The notes under the pieces were generated by a model. That model was not told the DNA's origin and searched no databases. It saw only the letters and a program-made list of their open reading frames with translations. This document shows, one piece after another, positions 36,633 through 46,065 of a DNA stretch of 64,000 nucleotides (position 1 is the stretch's first letter; each line of letters begins with the position of its first letter). Origin of the DNA: Gaiellasilicea sp963811885 (GTDB taxonomy: Bacteria > Actinomycetota > Thermoleophilia > Gaiellales > Gaiellaceae); assembly GCA_963811885.1 (NCBI GenBank), contig CAWETB010000002.1, forward strand, positions 372,001 to 436,000, given 5' to 3'. The position numbers were made by a program, and so were the translations under genes.

Positions 36633-38055
36633 GTGAGCCAGGTGATCGCGGGGCGCTACGAGGTGCGGGAGACAGTCGGCAAGGGCGGCATGTCGACCGT
36701 CTACTGCGCGTTCGACACGCTGCTCGAGCGGAACGTCGCCCTGAAGGTCCTGCACGACCAGTACGGCGGCGACGCCGAGTACGTCGAGCGCTTTCGCCGT
36801 GAGGCGCGCGCGGTCGCGCAGCTCTCGCATCCGAACATCGTCACGGTGATCGATCGGGGCGAGGAGAACGGCAAGCAGTTCATCGTCTTCGAGCTCATCG
36901 ACGGCGAGAACCTCAAGGAGCTCGTCGAGCGCGGCGGCCCGCTGCCCGTGCGGCGCGTGCTCGAGCTCGGCCTCGAGGTCGGCCGCGCGCTCGCGTTCGC
37001 GCACGCGCAGGGGCTCGTCCATCGCGACGTCAAGCCGCAGAACGTGCTCCTGAACGGCGACGGCCGCGCCAAGGTGACGGATTTCGGGATCGTCCGCTCG
37101 ATCGACGCGGTCGGGCACACCGAGACCGGCACCGTGCTCGGCACGAGCCACTACATCGCGCCCGAGCAGGCCCGCGGCGAGCGGGTCGACGCCCAGACCG
37201 ACGTCTACTCGTTCGGCGTCGTCCTGCACGAGCTGCTGACCGGTGAGGTGCCGTACGCGGGCGACAACTTCGTCACCGTGGCGATGAAGCACGTCAACGA
37301 GCCGGTGCCGAGCGTGCTGGGCACCCGTCCGGACGCGCCGATCCGGCTCGCCTCCCTGATCGAGCGCTGTCTCGCCAAGCTGCCGGCCGACCGTCCTGCC
37401 TCGATGGACGAGGTCGTCGCCGAGCTCGAGGCCGTCAAGGCCGAGCTCGACGCCAAGGAGGGCGGCGAGGGGACGATGATCATGCGCAGGCCGGCAGCTG
37501 TTCCCGCGCGGCCGCCGAAGCAGACGCGCCGAGCGTCGCGCGACCGGCGCGCCCCGCTCTGGCTGCTCCTGCTCGGGTTGTTGCTGCTCGTGGTCGCGAT
37601 CGGGGGAATCCTGCTCGCCATCCGCGACGACGACTCGCCCGGCGGTGTGGCAAGCGGCGCTCCGGTCCGGCTGCGGGGAGTCGCCTCGTACGACCCGGAC
37701 GGCGACAACGAGGAGCACAGCGAGCGCGTCGCCGACGCGACCGACGGCAATCCGGCGACCTACTGGACGACCGAGAGCTATCGCGCGTTCTCGAAGCCCG
37801 GCGTCGGCCTCGTCCTGAAGGTCTCCGGCACACCGGAGACGGCTGACGCTGACGACCGACACGCCCGGCTTCACCGCGGAGATCCGCGCGGGAAGCTCGC
37901 CCGACGGCCCGTTCGACACGATCGTGGCCGGCGACGCGAGGACCGCCCCGACGACGACGTGGGAGCTGACCGAGGCGGATGCGCCCTACCTCGCCGTCTG
38001 GATCACCGATCTCGATCGGGTCGCGCACGTGAACGAGGTGAAGGCCGCGTCCTAG
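36633..38055 (+). CDS. Membrane Ser/Thr kinase with discoidin-like sensor domain (frameshifted)
   Basis: Hanks-type kinase: glycine loop VGKGGMSTVY, VALKVL lysine, catalytic HRDVKPQN (about residue 136), DFG, and GTSHYIAPEQARG activation loop with Thr residues. One membrane helix (LWLLLLGLLLLVVAIGGILL, about residue 312) leads to an outer domain. The outer part (VASYDPDGDNEEHSERVADATDG, then NPATYWTTESY) resembles F5/8-type discoidin domains that bind carbohydrates. An extra G at about 37842 breaks it; joined, it ends YLAVWITDLDRVAHVNEV-KAAS-stop. It could sense envelope sugars. Convergent with ddl with shared CTAG stops. Confidence 0.83.
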
Positions 38056-39074
38056 TACTCGAGGCTTGAGCGGCGGTCGTGCCGCTCGAGCGCGAGCTCG
38101 ATCAGGCGGTCGAGCAGCTCGCCGTACGGGATCCCCGACGCCTCGAACAGGCGCGCGTAGACGCTCGTCGAGGTGAAGCCGGGGATCGTGTTGATCTCGT
38201 TGACGACGACCTCTCCGTCCTCGCGCACGAAGAAGTCGACGCGGGCCATGCCCTCGCACTCGGTCGCGATGAACGAGTCGACGGCGAGCGCCTGGACCCG
38301 GGCGGCGGTCTCCTCCGGGATCCGGGCGGGGACGATGATGTCCGAGCCGCCCGCGTCGTACTTGGCCGCGTAGTCGTACCACTCGGCGTGCGGGACGATC
38401 TCGCCGACCACCGATGCGAGCGGAGCGGGCCGGACGTTGCCGAGGACGCCGCACTCGACCTCGGTCCCGGCGACGAACTCCTCCACGAGCACCTTCTCGT
38501 CGTGGCGGCGTGCGAGCGCGACGGCCGCCTCGAGCTCCGCCTCGTCGTGCGCCTTCGAGATCCCGACCGACGAGCCGAGCCGCGCGGGCTTGACGAAGAC
38601 CGGATAGCCGAACGGGTTCCGGATCTCGTCCCCGAGCCGCAGCGTCTCGTTGCGCGCGACCGGGATGCCGCGATCGCGCAGGACCGCCTTGAACAGGTCC
38701 TTGTCCATGCAGAGGGCCGAGGCGGCCACGCCGGCGCCGACGTAGGGAATGCCGGCCAGCTCGAGCAGGCCCTGGACGGTCCCGTCCTCACCGAAGGGCC
38801 CGTGCAGCACCGGCAGGACGACGTCGACGGCGCCGAGCGCCTCGGCCGGCTTCGAGTCCGCGAGCACTGGCAGCGTCTCCGCCACTCCTCGCTCGGGCAG
38901 CTCGTTGGCCGGGCCTTCGAGCGACCAGCGGCCGTCGCGGGCGATCGCGATCGTCGTCGTCTCGTAGCGCTCGGGGTCGAGCGCCTCCAGCACCGAGCGG
39001 GCCGAGGCCAGCGAGATCTCGTGCTCGCTGGAGCGGCCGCCGGCGACGACGGCGACGCGGACGCGCTTGCTCAC
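38052..39074 (-). CDS. ddl: D-alanine--D-alanine ligase
   Basis: ATP-grasp enzyme of 340 residues making the D-Ala-D-Ala end of peptidoglycan precursors. Visible are GGRSSEHEISLASA at the N-terminus, VLPVLHGPFGEDGTVQGLLE, FVKPARLGSSVGISK, and the metal- and substrate-binding VNEINTIPGFTSTSVY near the C-terminus. GTG start overlaps the PASTA kinase stop by GTGA, tying precursor synthesis to the wall-signalling cluster. Confidence 0.95.
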   Translation of the reverse strand: MSKRVRVAVVAGGRSSEHEISLASARSVLEALDPERYETTTIAIARDGRWSLEGPANELPERGVAETLPVLADSKPAEALGAVDVVLPVLHGPFGEDGTVQGLLELAGIPYVGAGVAASALCMDKDLFKAVLRDRGIPVARNETLRLGDEIRNPFGYPVFVKPARLGSSVGISKAHDEAELEAAVALARRHDEKVLVEEFVAGTEVECGVLGNVRPAPLASVVGEIVPHAEWYDYAAKYDAGGSDIIVPARIPEETAARVQALAVDSFIATECEGMARVDFFVREDGEVVVNEINTIPGFTSTSVYARLFEASGIPYGELLDRLIELALERHDRRSSLEY

Positions 39075-40989
39075 GGCGGTGTCGTCGTCTCGGTCGGCAG
39101 CTCGAAGCGGCCGATCACGATCACGACGGTCGTGCCCTGCTTGGCGTTGGTGCCGCCTTCGGGGTCCTGCGAGAGCACGCGACCGTCGAGATCCTGGGAG
39201 TCGACGATCTCCTCGACCGTCTGCACGTCGAAGCCCGACTGCGCCAGCTGTGCGGTGGCGTCCGCCGCCGAGAGGCTCGTCACGTCCGGGACCTGCGAGC
39301 TCTGCGGGCCCTTCGAGACCTGGACGTGATCACCGAGCCCTTGCCCTGCTGCGTGCCCGCGGCCGGGTTCTGCCCGACGACGACGCCCTCGGGCTGCGTG
39401 GCATCGTCCACGTCGTTGCGCGAGACGGCGAAGCCGGCTCCCTGCAGGGTCGATTCCGCGCTCTCGAACGGCATTCCGACCACGTTCGGGACCGAGATCG
39501 GCTTCGGGCCCTTCGAGTAGTTGACGCGGACAGCCGTGCCCTCGAGCACCTCCGTGCCCGCACTCGGGCCGGTGGCGAGCACGGTGTCGACGGGCTCGAG
39601 CGAGTTGACGCCGACCGGATTCGGTTTCAGGCCGGCCTGCGTCAGCTCCGAGACGGCGTCGTCGCGGCCGCGGCCGACGACATTGGGCACGACCACCTTC
39701 TTCGGCCCCGTCGAGACGGTGATCGTGACGAAGTTGCCGCGCTCGGTGCGATCGCCGGGCTGCGGGTCCTGGGCGAAGACCTGGCCGACCGGGACGTCGG
39801 CGTTGTCGGTGCGCTCGACGAGCTCCTTCAGCCCGGCGTCCTGGATCTGCTGCACGGCGAGCCGCTCGACGCTGCCGACGACGTCGGGGACGGCGACGGG
39901 CTTGGCGGCGCTCAGCTGTGACTGCACCTCCTGCCAGGCGAACCAGCCGCCGACGAGGGCGAGCGCGACGATCAGCGCACCGAGGAGCCACGGCCAGATC
40001 GCGCGGCGCCGGGGCGGCTCGTCGTACTCGTAGTAGCGGCCCGGGGTGTAGGTCGTGCTCCCCGCGGCGGCCGCGGGACGGATCGTCGTCGCTGCCTCGT
40101 CGGTCCCCGCGAGCACCGTCGTCGCTGCCTCGGCCGTTTCCGCGGAGACGCCGATCCCGCGCCCGATCCGCTCGAGGTCGGAGTCCATCTCCTCGGCCGA
40201 GTGGTAGCGGTCGGCCGGATCCTTCGCGAGCGCGCGCAGGGCCACGTAGTCGAGGTCGCGCGGGATCTCCGGGCGGTGCGACGAGGGCGGCGCGGGCACC
40301 TGCGAGAGGTGCTTCATCGCGATCTCGACCGGGGTCTCGCCGTTGAACGGGACGCCGCCCGTGAGCAGCTCGTAGAGCACGATCCCCGTCGAGTAGAGAT
40401 CGGAGGTCTGGTCGACCGGCGCCCCGCGCGCCTGCTCGGGCGAGAGGTACTGCGCGGTGCCGATGATCGAGCCGGCCTCGGTCATCTGGCTCGCGGCGCC
40501 GGCGCGCGCGATCCCGAAGTCCATCACCTTGACGCGGCCCTCGCCGTCGACGATCACGTTGTGCGGCTTGATGTCGCGGTGGACGATCCCGTTCCTGTGC
40601 GCGAAGCGCAGCGCCGAGAGGATCTGGCGCGTGTAGTCGATCGCGATCCCGAGCGGCGACGGGCCACGCGCGACGAGCAGCTCCTTCAGCGTCCGCCCCT
40701 CGACGTACTCCATCGCGATGTAGTACGTGCCCTCCGCCTCGCCGCGGTCGTAGATCGAGACGATGTTCGGGTGCGAGAGCCCGGCGGCGTTCTGCGCCTC
40801 GCGGCGGAAGCGCTCGACGAACTGCTCGTCGCGGGCATGCCGGTCGTCGAGGATCTTGATCGCGACGCGGCGGCCGAGCTCCTGATCCGAGGCGAGGTAC
40901 ACGTTCGCCATCCCGCCCGAGCCGAGCTTCCTGATGATCAGGTAGCGCCCGTCGAAGAGCGAGTCGATGAGGTGGTCGCCGGAGGCCAT
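39071..40989 (-). CDS. pknB: PknB-type Ser/Thr kinase with four PASTA domains (frameshifted)
   Basis: Transmembrane kinase regulating cell-wall growth. The cytoplasmic kinase domain has LGSGGMANVY, VAIKIL, VHRDIKPHN (about residue 136), VMDFGIARA and GTAQYLSPEQARG. A helix at about residues 343-362 leads to four outer PASTA repeats beginning VPDVVGSVE, VPNVVGRGR, VPNVVGMPF and VPDVTSLSA, which bind muropeptides and beta-lactams. The last repeat is out of frame, with one G apparently missing near 39326. About 639 residues after repair. Coupled to ddl downstream. Confidence 0.9.
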
Positions 40990-41000
40990 AAAAAGACAGG

Positions 41001-42476
41001 TTAGGAGTTCGCCGTCGACCCGAGCAGTGCCTGCAAGACCTCCCGGGCGACCGGCGCGGCGGTCTCGCCGCCGGTCGAGTTCTGCTGCTCGACGACGGCC
41101 GCGATCGCGACCTCGGGGCGGTCCTTGCCCGCGTAGGCGATGAACCACGTCGTGTTCAGGCCCGGCGATGCCGGTCTCGGCGGTGCCCGTCTTGCCGCCG
41201 ACCGTGATCCCGTCGATGCGGGCGGCGGTGCCGGTGCCCTCCTCGACCGCGTCCTTCATCATCGCCGCGACCGCGCGGGCGGTCTCGGTCTTGATCGCGC
41301 GGTCGAGCCGCTCCGGCTTCGAGCGCACGATCACGCGAGCCGTCGGGCGCGACGATCCGGTCGATCACCTGCGGCTTCATCACGACGCCGTCGTTCGCGA
41401 TCGTGGCGGCGACCATCGCCATCTGCAGCGGCGTCACCAGCAGCCGCTCCTGCCCGAAGGCGAGCCGGCCGGGATCGACGTCGGAGTCCTTGGCGGGGTC
41501 GAACAGCTTCGTGCCCTTGTAGATGCCGCTGGGCGCGCGCTCGTCCGCCGGTGTCTCCAGCGGCGGCAGCGCGTAGAACCCGAAGCGCTTCATGTAGCTC
41601 GACGAGGAACCTCGCGCCCAGCTCCTTGCCGATGTTGCAGAAGACGGAGTTGACCGAGTGGACGAGCGCCGTGTGCAGGTCGAGCCGGCCGAACGGCCGC
41701 GTCGTGTCGTAGTTGTTGACGCGCTTGCCGTAGACCTCGCAGTAGCCGGGGTCGACGAAGCTGGAGTCGGGCGTGTAGCGGCCGGAGTCGATCGCCGCGG
41801 ACGCGGTGACGACCTTGAAGGTCGAGCCGGGCGCGTAGAGGCCGGCCGTCGCCCGGTTCAGCAGCGCGTCGGGCCGCCTGCAGTCGGCGCGGACGCCCGT
41901 CACCTGGTCGAAGTTGTCCTCGACCAGGTTCGGGTCGTACGTCGGCGACGAGTACATCGCCAGCACCTTCCCCGTGCGGACGTCGAGCGCCACGACGGCG
42001 CCGCAGCGCCTGCCGAGCGCGTTCTGGGCGGCGCGCTGGGCGCGCGGCACGAGCGTCAGGCGGAGAGCGTTGCCCTGGATCGTCGCGCCCTTCGCCTTGT
42101 CGACGAAGGTCTCGAGCACGGTCGAGAGGTTCGCGTTCTGGCCGGTCAGGTAGTCGTTCATCGACCGCTCGAGCCCGGTGCGGAAGCGCGCCTGCGTCGA
42201 GTAGCCGACGACGTGGGCGGCGAGCCCGCGCTGCGGGTAGACCCGGAAGTAGAACGTGCGGCCGCCCTTCTTCTCCTCCCGGTTCGTCGCCCAGATGGTT
42301 CCGTTGCCGCGGATCTCGCCACGGTCGATCGTGAACTGCGCGACCCGCTGGATCTGGTTGTCCTGACGGTCGGCGAGGTCGCCGGCCGCCCACGCCTGCC
42401 AGTACGTCGTCGCGACGACGAGCGCGACGATCATGCCGACGCCGGTGAGCGCGAGCCGCGTGATCTGCTTGTTCAC
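41001..42476 (-). CDS. pbpA: Class B penicillin-binding protein, PbpA-type (three frameshifts)
   Basis: Monofunctional transpeptidase crosslinking peptidoglycan, about 490 residues. An N-terminal anchor helix (ALTGVGMIVALVVATTYW) precedes the dimerisation part and the catalytic domain with STFK in APGSTFKVVTA, SVN in ALVHSVNSVFCN and KTGT in VGGKTGTAETG. One-base insertions at about 41597, 41338 and 41160 split it; each side keeps conserved sequence. GTG start overlaps the ftsW stop by GTGA. With FtsW it forms a SEDS-PBP2 synthase pair. Confidence 0.88.
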
Positions 42477-44773
42477 AGGCGGCTCCTCGACGCCTGCATG
42501 TTCGCGCGGTTGGAGACCAGCAGCAGCAGCGCCAGCAGGATGAAGTTGGCGACGACGCTGGAGCCGCCGTAGGAGACGAACGGGAGCGTGATCCCCGTCA
42601 GCGGGATCACCCGCAGGACGCCGCCGACGATGATGAAGGTCTGCAGCGCGAAGCCGAACGTGAGCCCGGCGGCGAGCAGCTTCGAGAAGCCGTCGTCCGC
42701 GAGCAGGGCGACGCGGAAGCCGCGCGCGACGAAGAGCATGAAGACGAGCAGGAGGCCTGCAGCGCCGACGAGGCCGAGCTCCTGGGCGATCGCCGAGTAG
42801 ATGAAGTCGGTGTTGAGGTAGGGGATGATCGGGTCGCCGCCCGTCGTCGTGAACGTCCCCTTGCCCAGCCCGGTGCCGGCGAAGCCGCCGTTGCCGATCG
42901 AGTAGAGGCTCTTCACGAGCTGGAAGGAGCCGCAGTCCTGGCGGAGGGCGAGCTCGCCGGTCTGCGCGCAGAAGACGGGGTCGTCCGTCCAGGGGTTGAG
43001 CCAGATCGTCACGCGCTCCTCGACGTGCGAGACGTAGTGGTAGACGAACGCCGCCCCGCCGACGAAGAGCACGAGCCCGGCGAGGACGAACGCCGCCCGC
43101 CCTGTGGCGACGTAGAGCATCGCCAGGAAGATCCCGAACTGGAGCAGCGCGCTTCCGAGGTCGTTCGTCTGGACGAGCACGAGCATCGCGGCGCCCCAGA
43201 TCAGGAGCAGCGGCCCGAAGTCCTTGAGCCGCCCCTGCGCCAGCACCTCGCGCTTGTCGCGCAGATAGCCGGCGAGGAAGATGATCAGGAAGATCTTCGC
43301 CAGCTCGCCCGGCTGGAACTGGAACGCGCCCACCTTCACCCACAGCCGCGCGCCGTTGATCGTCTGGCCGATCCCCGGCAGCGCCGGCAGCATCAGCAGC
43401 AGGATCGCCGTGATCCCGAACAGGTACTTGTACTGCTCGAGGATCCGGTAGTCGCGGCGAAGCGCGAAGAGCGTCAGCGCGAAGAGGACGACGCCGATCA
43501 CGATCCAGAGGCTCTGGCGGAACGCGTCGTCCGGGTTCAGCCGGTAGATCAGCGTCACGCCGATCGCCGACAGCAGCGCCGCGAGCGGCAGCAGCACCGG
43601 GTCGGCGTAGGGCGCGGCGTAGCGGACGACGAAGTGCGCGGCCAGGTAGAGCGCCATGAAGATGCCGGCATAGGTGAGCGAGCCGGCGTCGACCTCCGAC
43701 GGCTCCGACCCGGCGATGTAGACGCTCGCAAAGCCGATCGCCGTGAGCAGGCCCACGGCGATCAGGTTCAACAGCTCACGGTTGCGCAGGCTCAGCGGGT
43801 CAGCCCCCAGAGTGCGAGCGCGACGCAGGGCGACGAGCAGGACGATCAGCAGCACGAGCGGCAGGATCCGGCGGCGCGGCTCGGGCCGGCCCTGCGGCGC
43901 CTCGGCTTCGACCTGCTGCAGATGCTCCTCGACGACGGCGGCGGGAATCACGGCCGTGTCGACGGCCGGCACGGCGTCGAGCGGCGAGAGCGTGTCCTCG
44001 TCGTCGTCCTGCGCGGCCGCGGCCGGCAGCTGCGCCGTCTCGCCGAGCTCGGCGCCGGCGTCGTCGCTGTCGATCTGGAAGAGGACGACCGTGATGTTGT
44101 CCTCGCCGCCGCCGTCGTTCGCTGCCCTGACGAGGGCGTGCGCGGCGTCGTCGAGGTCGTTGCTCGACTCGACCGCGGCGAGGATGTCGCGGGTCGAGGT
44201 CATGTCGGTCAGCCCGTCCGAGCAGAGGAGGTAGATGTCGCCAGGCTCGGCGTCGACCGTGAACGTGTCCACGTCGACGTCCGGCTCGGTGCCGAGCGCG
44301 CGTGTGATCACGGAGCGCTGCGGGTGCGACTCGGCCTCCTCGGGCGAGAGCCGGCCGCTGCGGACGAGCTCGCCGACGAGCGAGTGGTCGTCGGTCAGCT
44401 GCTCCAGCTCGCCGCCGCGGACGCGGTACGCGCGCGAGTCGCCGACGTGGCCGAACGCGATCGTCCCGTCGGTGTGGTCGACGAGCGCGACCGTCATCGT
44501 CGTGCCCATCCCCGACGTCGCGGCATCCTCGTTCGAGCGCTGGAAGACGCGCCGGTTCGCCTCCTGGATCAGCGAGGAGACCCGCTCCTCGCCGCGCTCG
44601 TCGCCGGTCGCCTCCTCGAGGACGGCCGCTGCGAGCCCGGAGGCGACCTCGCCGGCCTGGGCGCCGCCCATCCCGTCCGCGATCGCGAACAGCGGCGGCT
44701 CGCAGACGTAGGCGTCCTCGTTCCGCCGCCGGCGGCGGCCCGGGTCGGTGACGCCTGCGAACCCGGACAGCAT
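42473..44773 (-). CDS. PP2C phosphatase (PstP) joined in frame to FtsW/RodA glycosyltransferase
   Basis: One open frame of 766 codons containing two normally separate genes. Residues 1 to about 300 are a PP2C Ser/Thr phosphatase: GRRRRRNEDAYV, IADGMGGAQAGEVA, LLCSDGLTDM and GGGEDNITVVL. It would dephosphorylate PknB and its targets. A helix (LPLVLLIVLLVAL) follows. From about residue 327 (SLRNRELLNLIAVGLLTAIGF) to the end is a SEDS polymerase of the FtsW/RodA family with about ten helices, FQFGELAK-like FQFQPGELAKIFLIIFLAGYL and GGSSVVANFILLALLL. A genuine fusion would place the FtsW N-terminus outside the membrane, so an indel near 43800-43840 merging pstP and ftsW is likely. Confidence 0.85.
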   Translation of the reverse strand: MLSGFAGVTDPGRRRRRNEDAYVCEPPLFAIADGMGGAQAGEVASGLAAAVLEEATGDERGEERVSSLIQEANRRVFQRSNEDAATSGMGTTMTVALVDHTDGTIAFGHVGDSRAYRVRGGELEQLTDDHSLVGELVRSGRLSPEEAESHPQRSVITRALGTEPDVDVDTFTVDAEPGDIYLLCSDGLTDMTSTRDILAAVESSNDLDDAAHALVRAANDGGGEDNITVVLFQIDSDDAGAELGETAQLPAAAAQDDDEDTLSPLDAVPAVDTAVIPAAVVEEHLQQVEAEAPQGRPEPRRRILPLVLLIVLLVALRRARTLGADPLSLRNRELLNLIAVGLLTAIGFASVYIAGSEPSEVDAGSLTYAGIFMALYLAAHFVVRYAAPYADPVLLPLAALLSAIGVTLIYRLNPDDAFRQSLWIVIGVVLFALTLFALRRDYRILEQYKYLFGITAILLLMLPALPGIGQTINGARLWVKVGAFQFQPGELAKIFLIIFLAGYLRDKREVLAQGRLKDFGPLLLIWGAAMLVLVQTNDLGSALLQFGIFLAMLYVATGRAAFVLAGLVLFVGGAAFVYHYVSHVEERVTIWLNPWTDDPVFCAQTGELALRQDCGSFQLVKSLYSIGNGGFAGTGLGKGTFTTTGGDPIIPYLNTDFIYSAIAQELGLVGAAGLLLVFMLFVARGFRVALLADDGFSKLLAAGLTFGFALQTFIIVGGVLRVIPLTGITLPFVSYGGSSVVANFILLALLLLVSNRANMQASRSRL

Positions 44774-45249
44774 CAGACCTCGACCCTGAAGTCGGTCTGG
44801 CCGACGCGGACGACGTCGCCCTTGGCAAGCCGCCGCGGCGTGGTCACGCGGGCGCCGTTGACGAAGGTGCCGTTCGTCGAGCCGATGTCCTCGACCCAGA
44901 GACCGTCGCGCTTCGACTCGAAGCGGGCGTGCTGCGCCGAGGCGAACTCGTCGCCCTCGAGCGGCACCTCGTTCTGGCCGCCGCGACCGATCGCCACGGG
45001 CATCGCGTCGACCGGCACCTCCTCGCCCGCGTCGAGCGCGGGGCTCTTGAGGACGACGAGCCTGGCGCGCTTGGCCGGCGCGAGCCCGAGGCTCGCGGCC
45101 TCGCCGGGGCTGATGATCACGCTCTCCTGCGACGGGCCGGTGCGAAAGTCCTTGCTGGCGCTCCGGACGATGCGCCAGATGAAGAGGTAGAGCAGGACGA
45201 TGAAGCCGATCTTGAGGACGAGAAGCGCCTCGTCGACGTCAATGTTCAA
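44773..45249 (-). CDS. fhaB: FHA-domain membrane protein FhaB
   Basis: A 158-residue protein with an N-terminal membrane helix (LKIGFIVLLYLFIWRIV) and a C-terminal FHA domain with IGRGGQNEV, the S-x2-H (SAQHARF) phosphothreonine site and GSTNGTFVNG. Such proteins bind phosphorylated PknB partners and recruit envelope proteins. TTG start overlaps the fhaA stop by TTGA, and its stop overlaps the pstP start by one base. Confidence 0.9.
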   Translation of the reverse strand: MNIDVDEALLVLKIGFIVLLYLFIWRIVRSASKDFRTGPSQESVIISPGEAASLGLAPAKRARLVVLKSPALDAGEEVPVDAMPVAIGRGGQNEVPLEGDEFASAQHARFESKRDGLWVEDIGSTNGTFVNGARVTTPRRLAKGDVVRVGQTDFRVEV

Positions 45250-46032
45250 GCGCCGCCCTTCCGCTTGCCGAAGACGAGGTCGGTGGCGCCCAGGGTGATC
45301 GTGTCGCCGTCCGTCGAGCTTCGAGCGCTGCACGCGCTTCCCGTTCAGCTCGGTGCCGTTGGTGGAGCCGAGGTCGACGAGCCACCAGCTGCCGCCTTCG
45401 CGGCGCAGCTCGGCGTGCCGGCGCGAGACGTTCGCGTCCTCGACCTGGACGTCGCTGTCCTTGGAGCGGCCGAGCACGACCTTCGCGCCCTCGACGGCAT
45501 GCGTCCGGCCGTTCATCGTCAGCGAGAACGTCTCCTCCTCCAGCCCGAGCTCTGCCGGGGAGACCGCCTCCGTCGGCTGCGGCGGCTTCGCCTTGTAGAT
45601 CATCGTCATGCCCGGCTCGACCTGCGCGTCGGGCTCGTCCAGCTGCGGCCCGCGCTTGCCCTCCGGCTGCACCATCCGCGTCGCGATCCCGAACTCGCCG
45701 ATCGAGAGGTCGGCGTCGGTCAGCATCAGCACCTTCGGCGGCGTCAGCATCGCGTAGCTCTCCCGCCGCGCGTGCTCGATCAGGTGGTCCTGCAGCTCGC
45801 CGACGAGTGAGCCCTCGTAGCCGGTGAACTGCTCGCGGTCGGTCTCGGACAGGTAGACGGAGTACTCGTTCGGGACGTAGACGCGCGAGACCGAGATCGT
45901 GCGGTGCTCGTCCATCTCCTTCGCCAGCTTGCGCGCCAGCTCGACCGGCTGCACGTGCGTGCGGAAGGCACGACCGAACATCCCCTCGAAGAGGCCTTCG
46001 ATCTTCTGTTCGATGCTCCGGAGGACGCTCAT
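45246..46032 (-). CDS. fhaA: FHA-domain protein FhaA with DUF3662 domain (frameshifted end)
   Basis: About 261 residues. The N-terminal DUF3662 part (LRSIEQKIEGLFEGMFGRAF; VELARKLAKEMDEHRTISVSRVYVPNEYSVYL) is the mycobacterial FhaA type. The C-terminal FHA domain shows LGRSKDSDVQVEDANVSRRHAEL and GSTNGTELNGKRVQRSKL. The last strand is broken by an extra G near 45312; corrected, it ends DDGDTITLGATDLVFGKRKG-GA-stop. FhaA proteins link PknB signalling to MviN-type lipid II flippase control. Confidence 0.87.
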
Positions 46033-46065
46033 GCGGTCGGGGAGTCATGCCCCCGGAACACGAGT

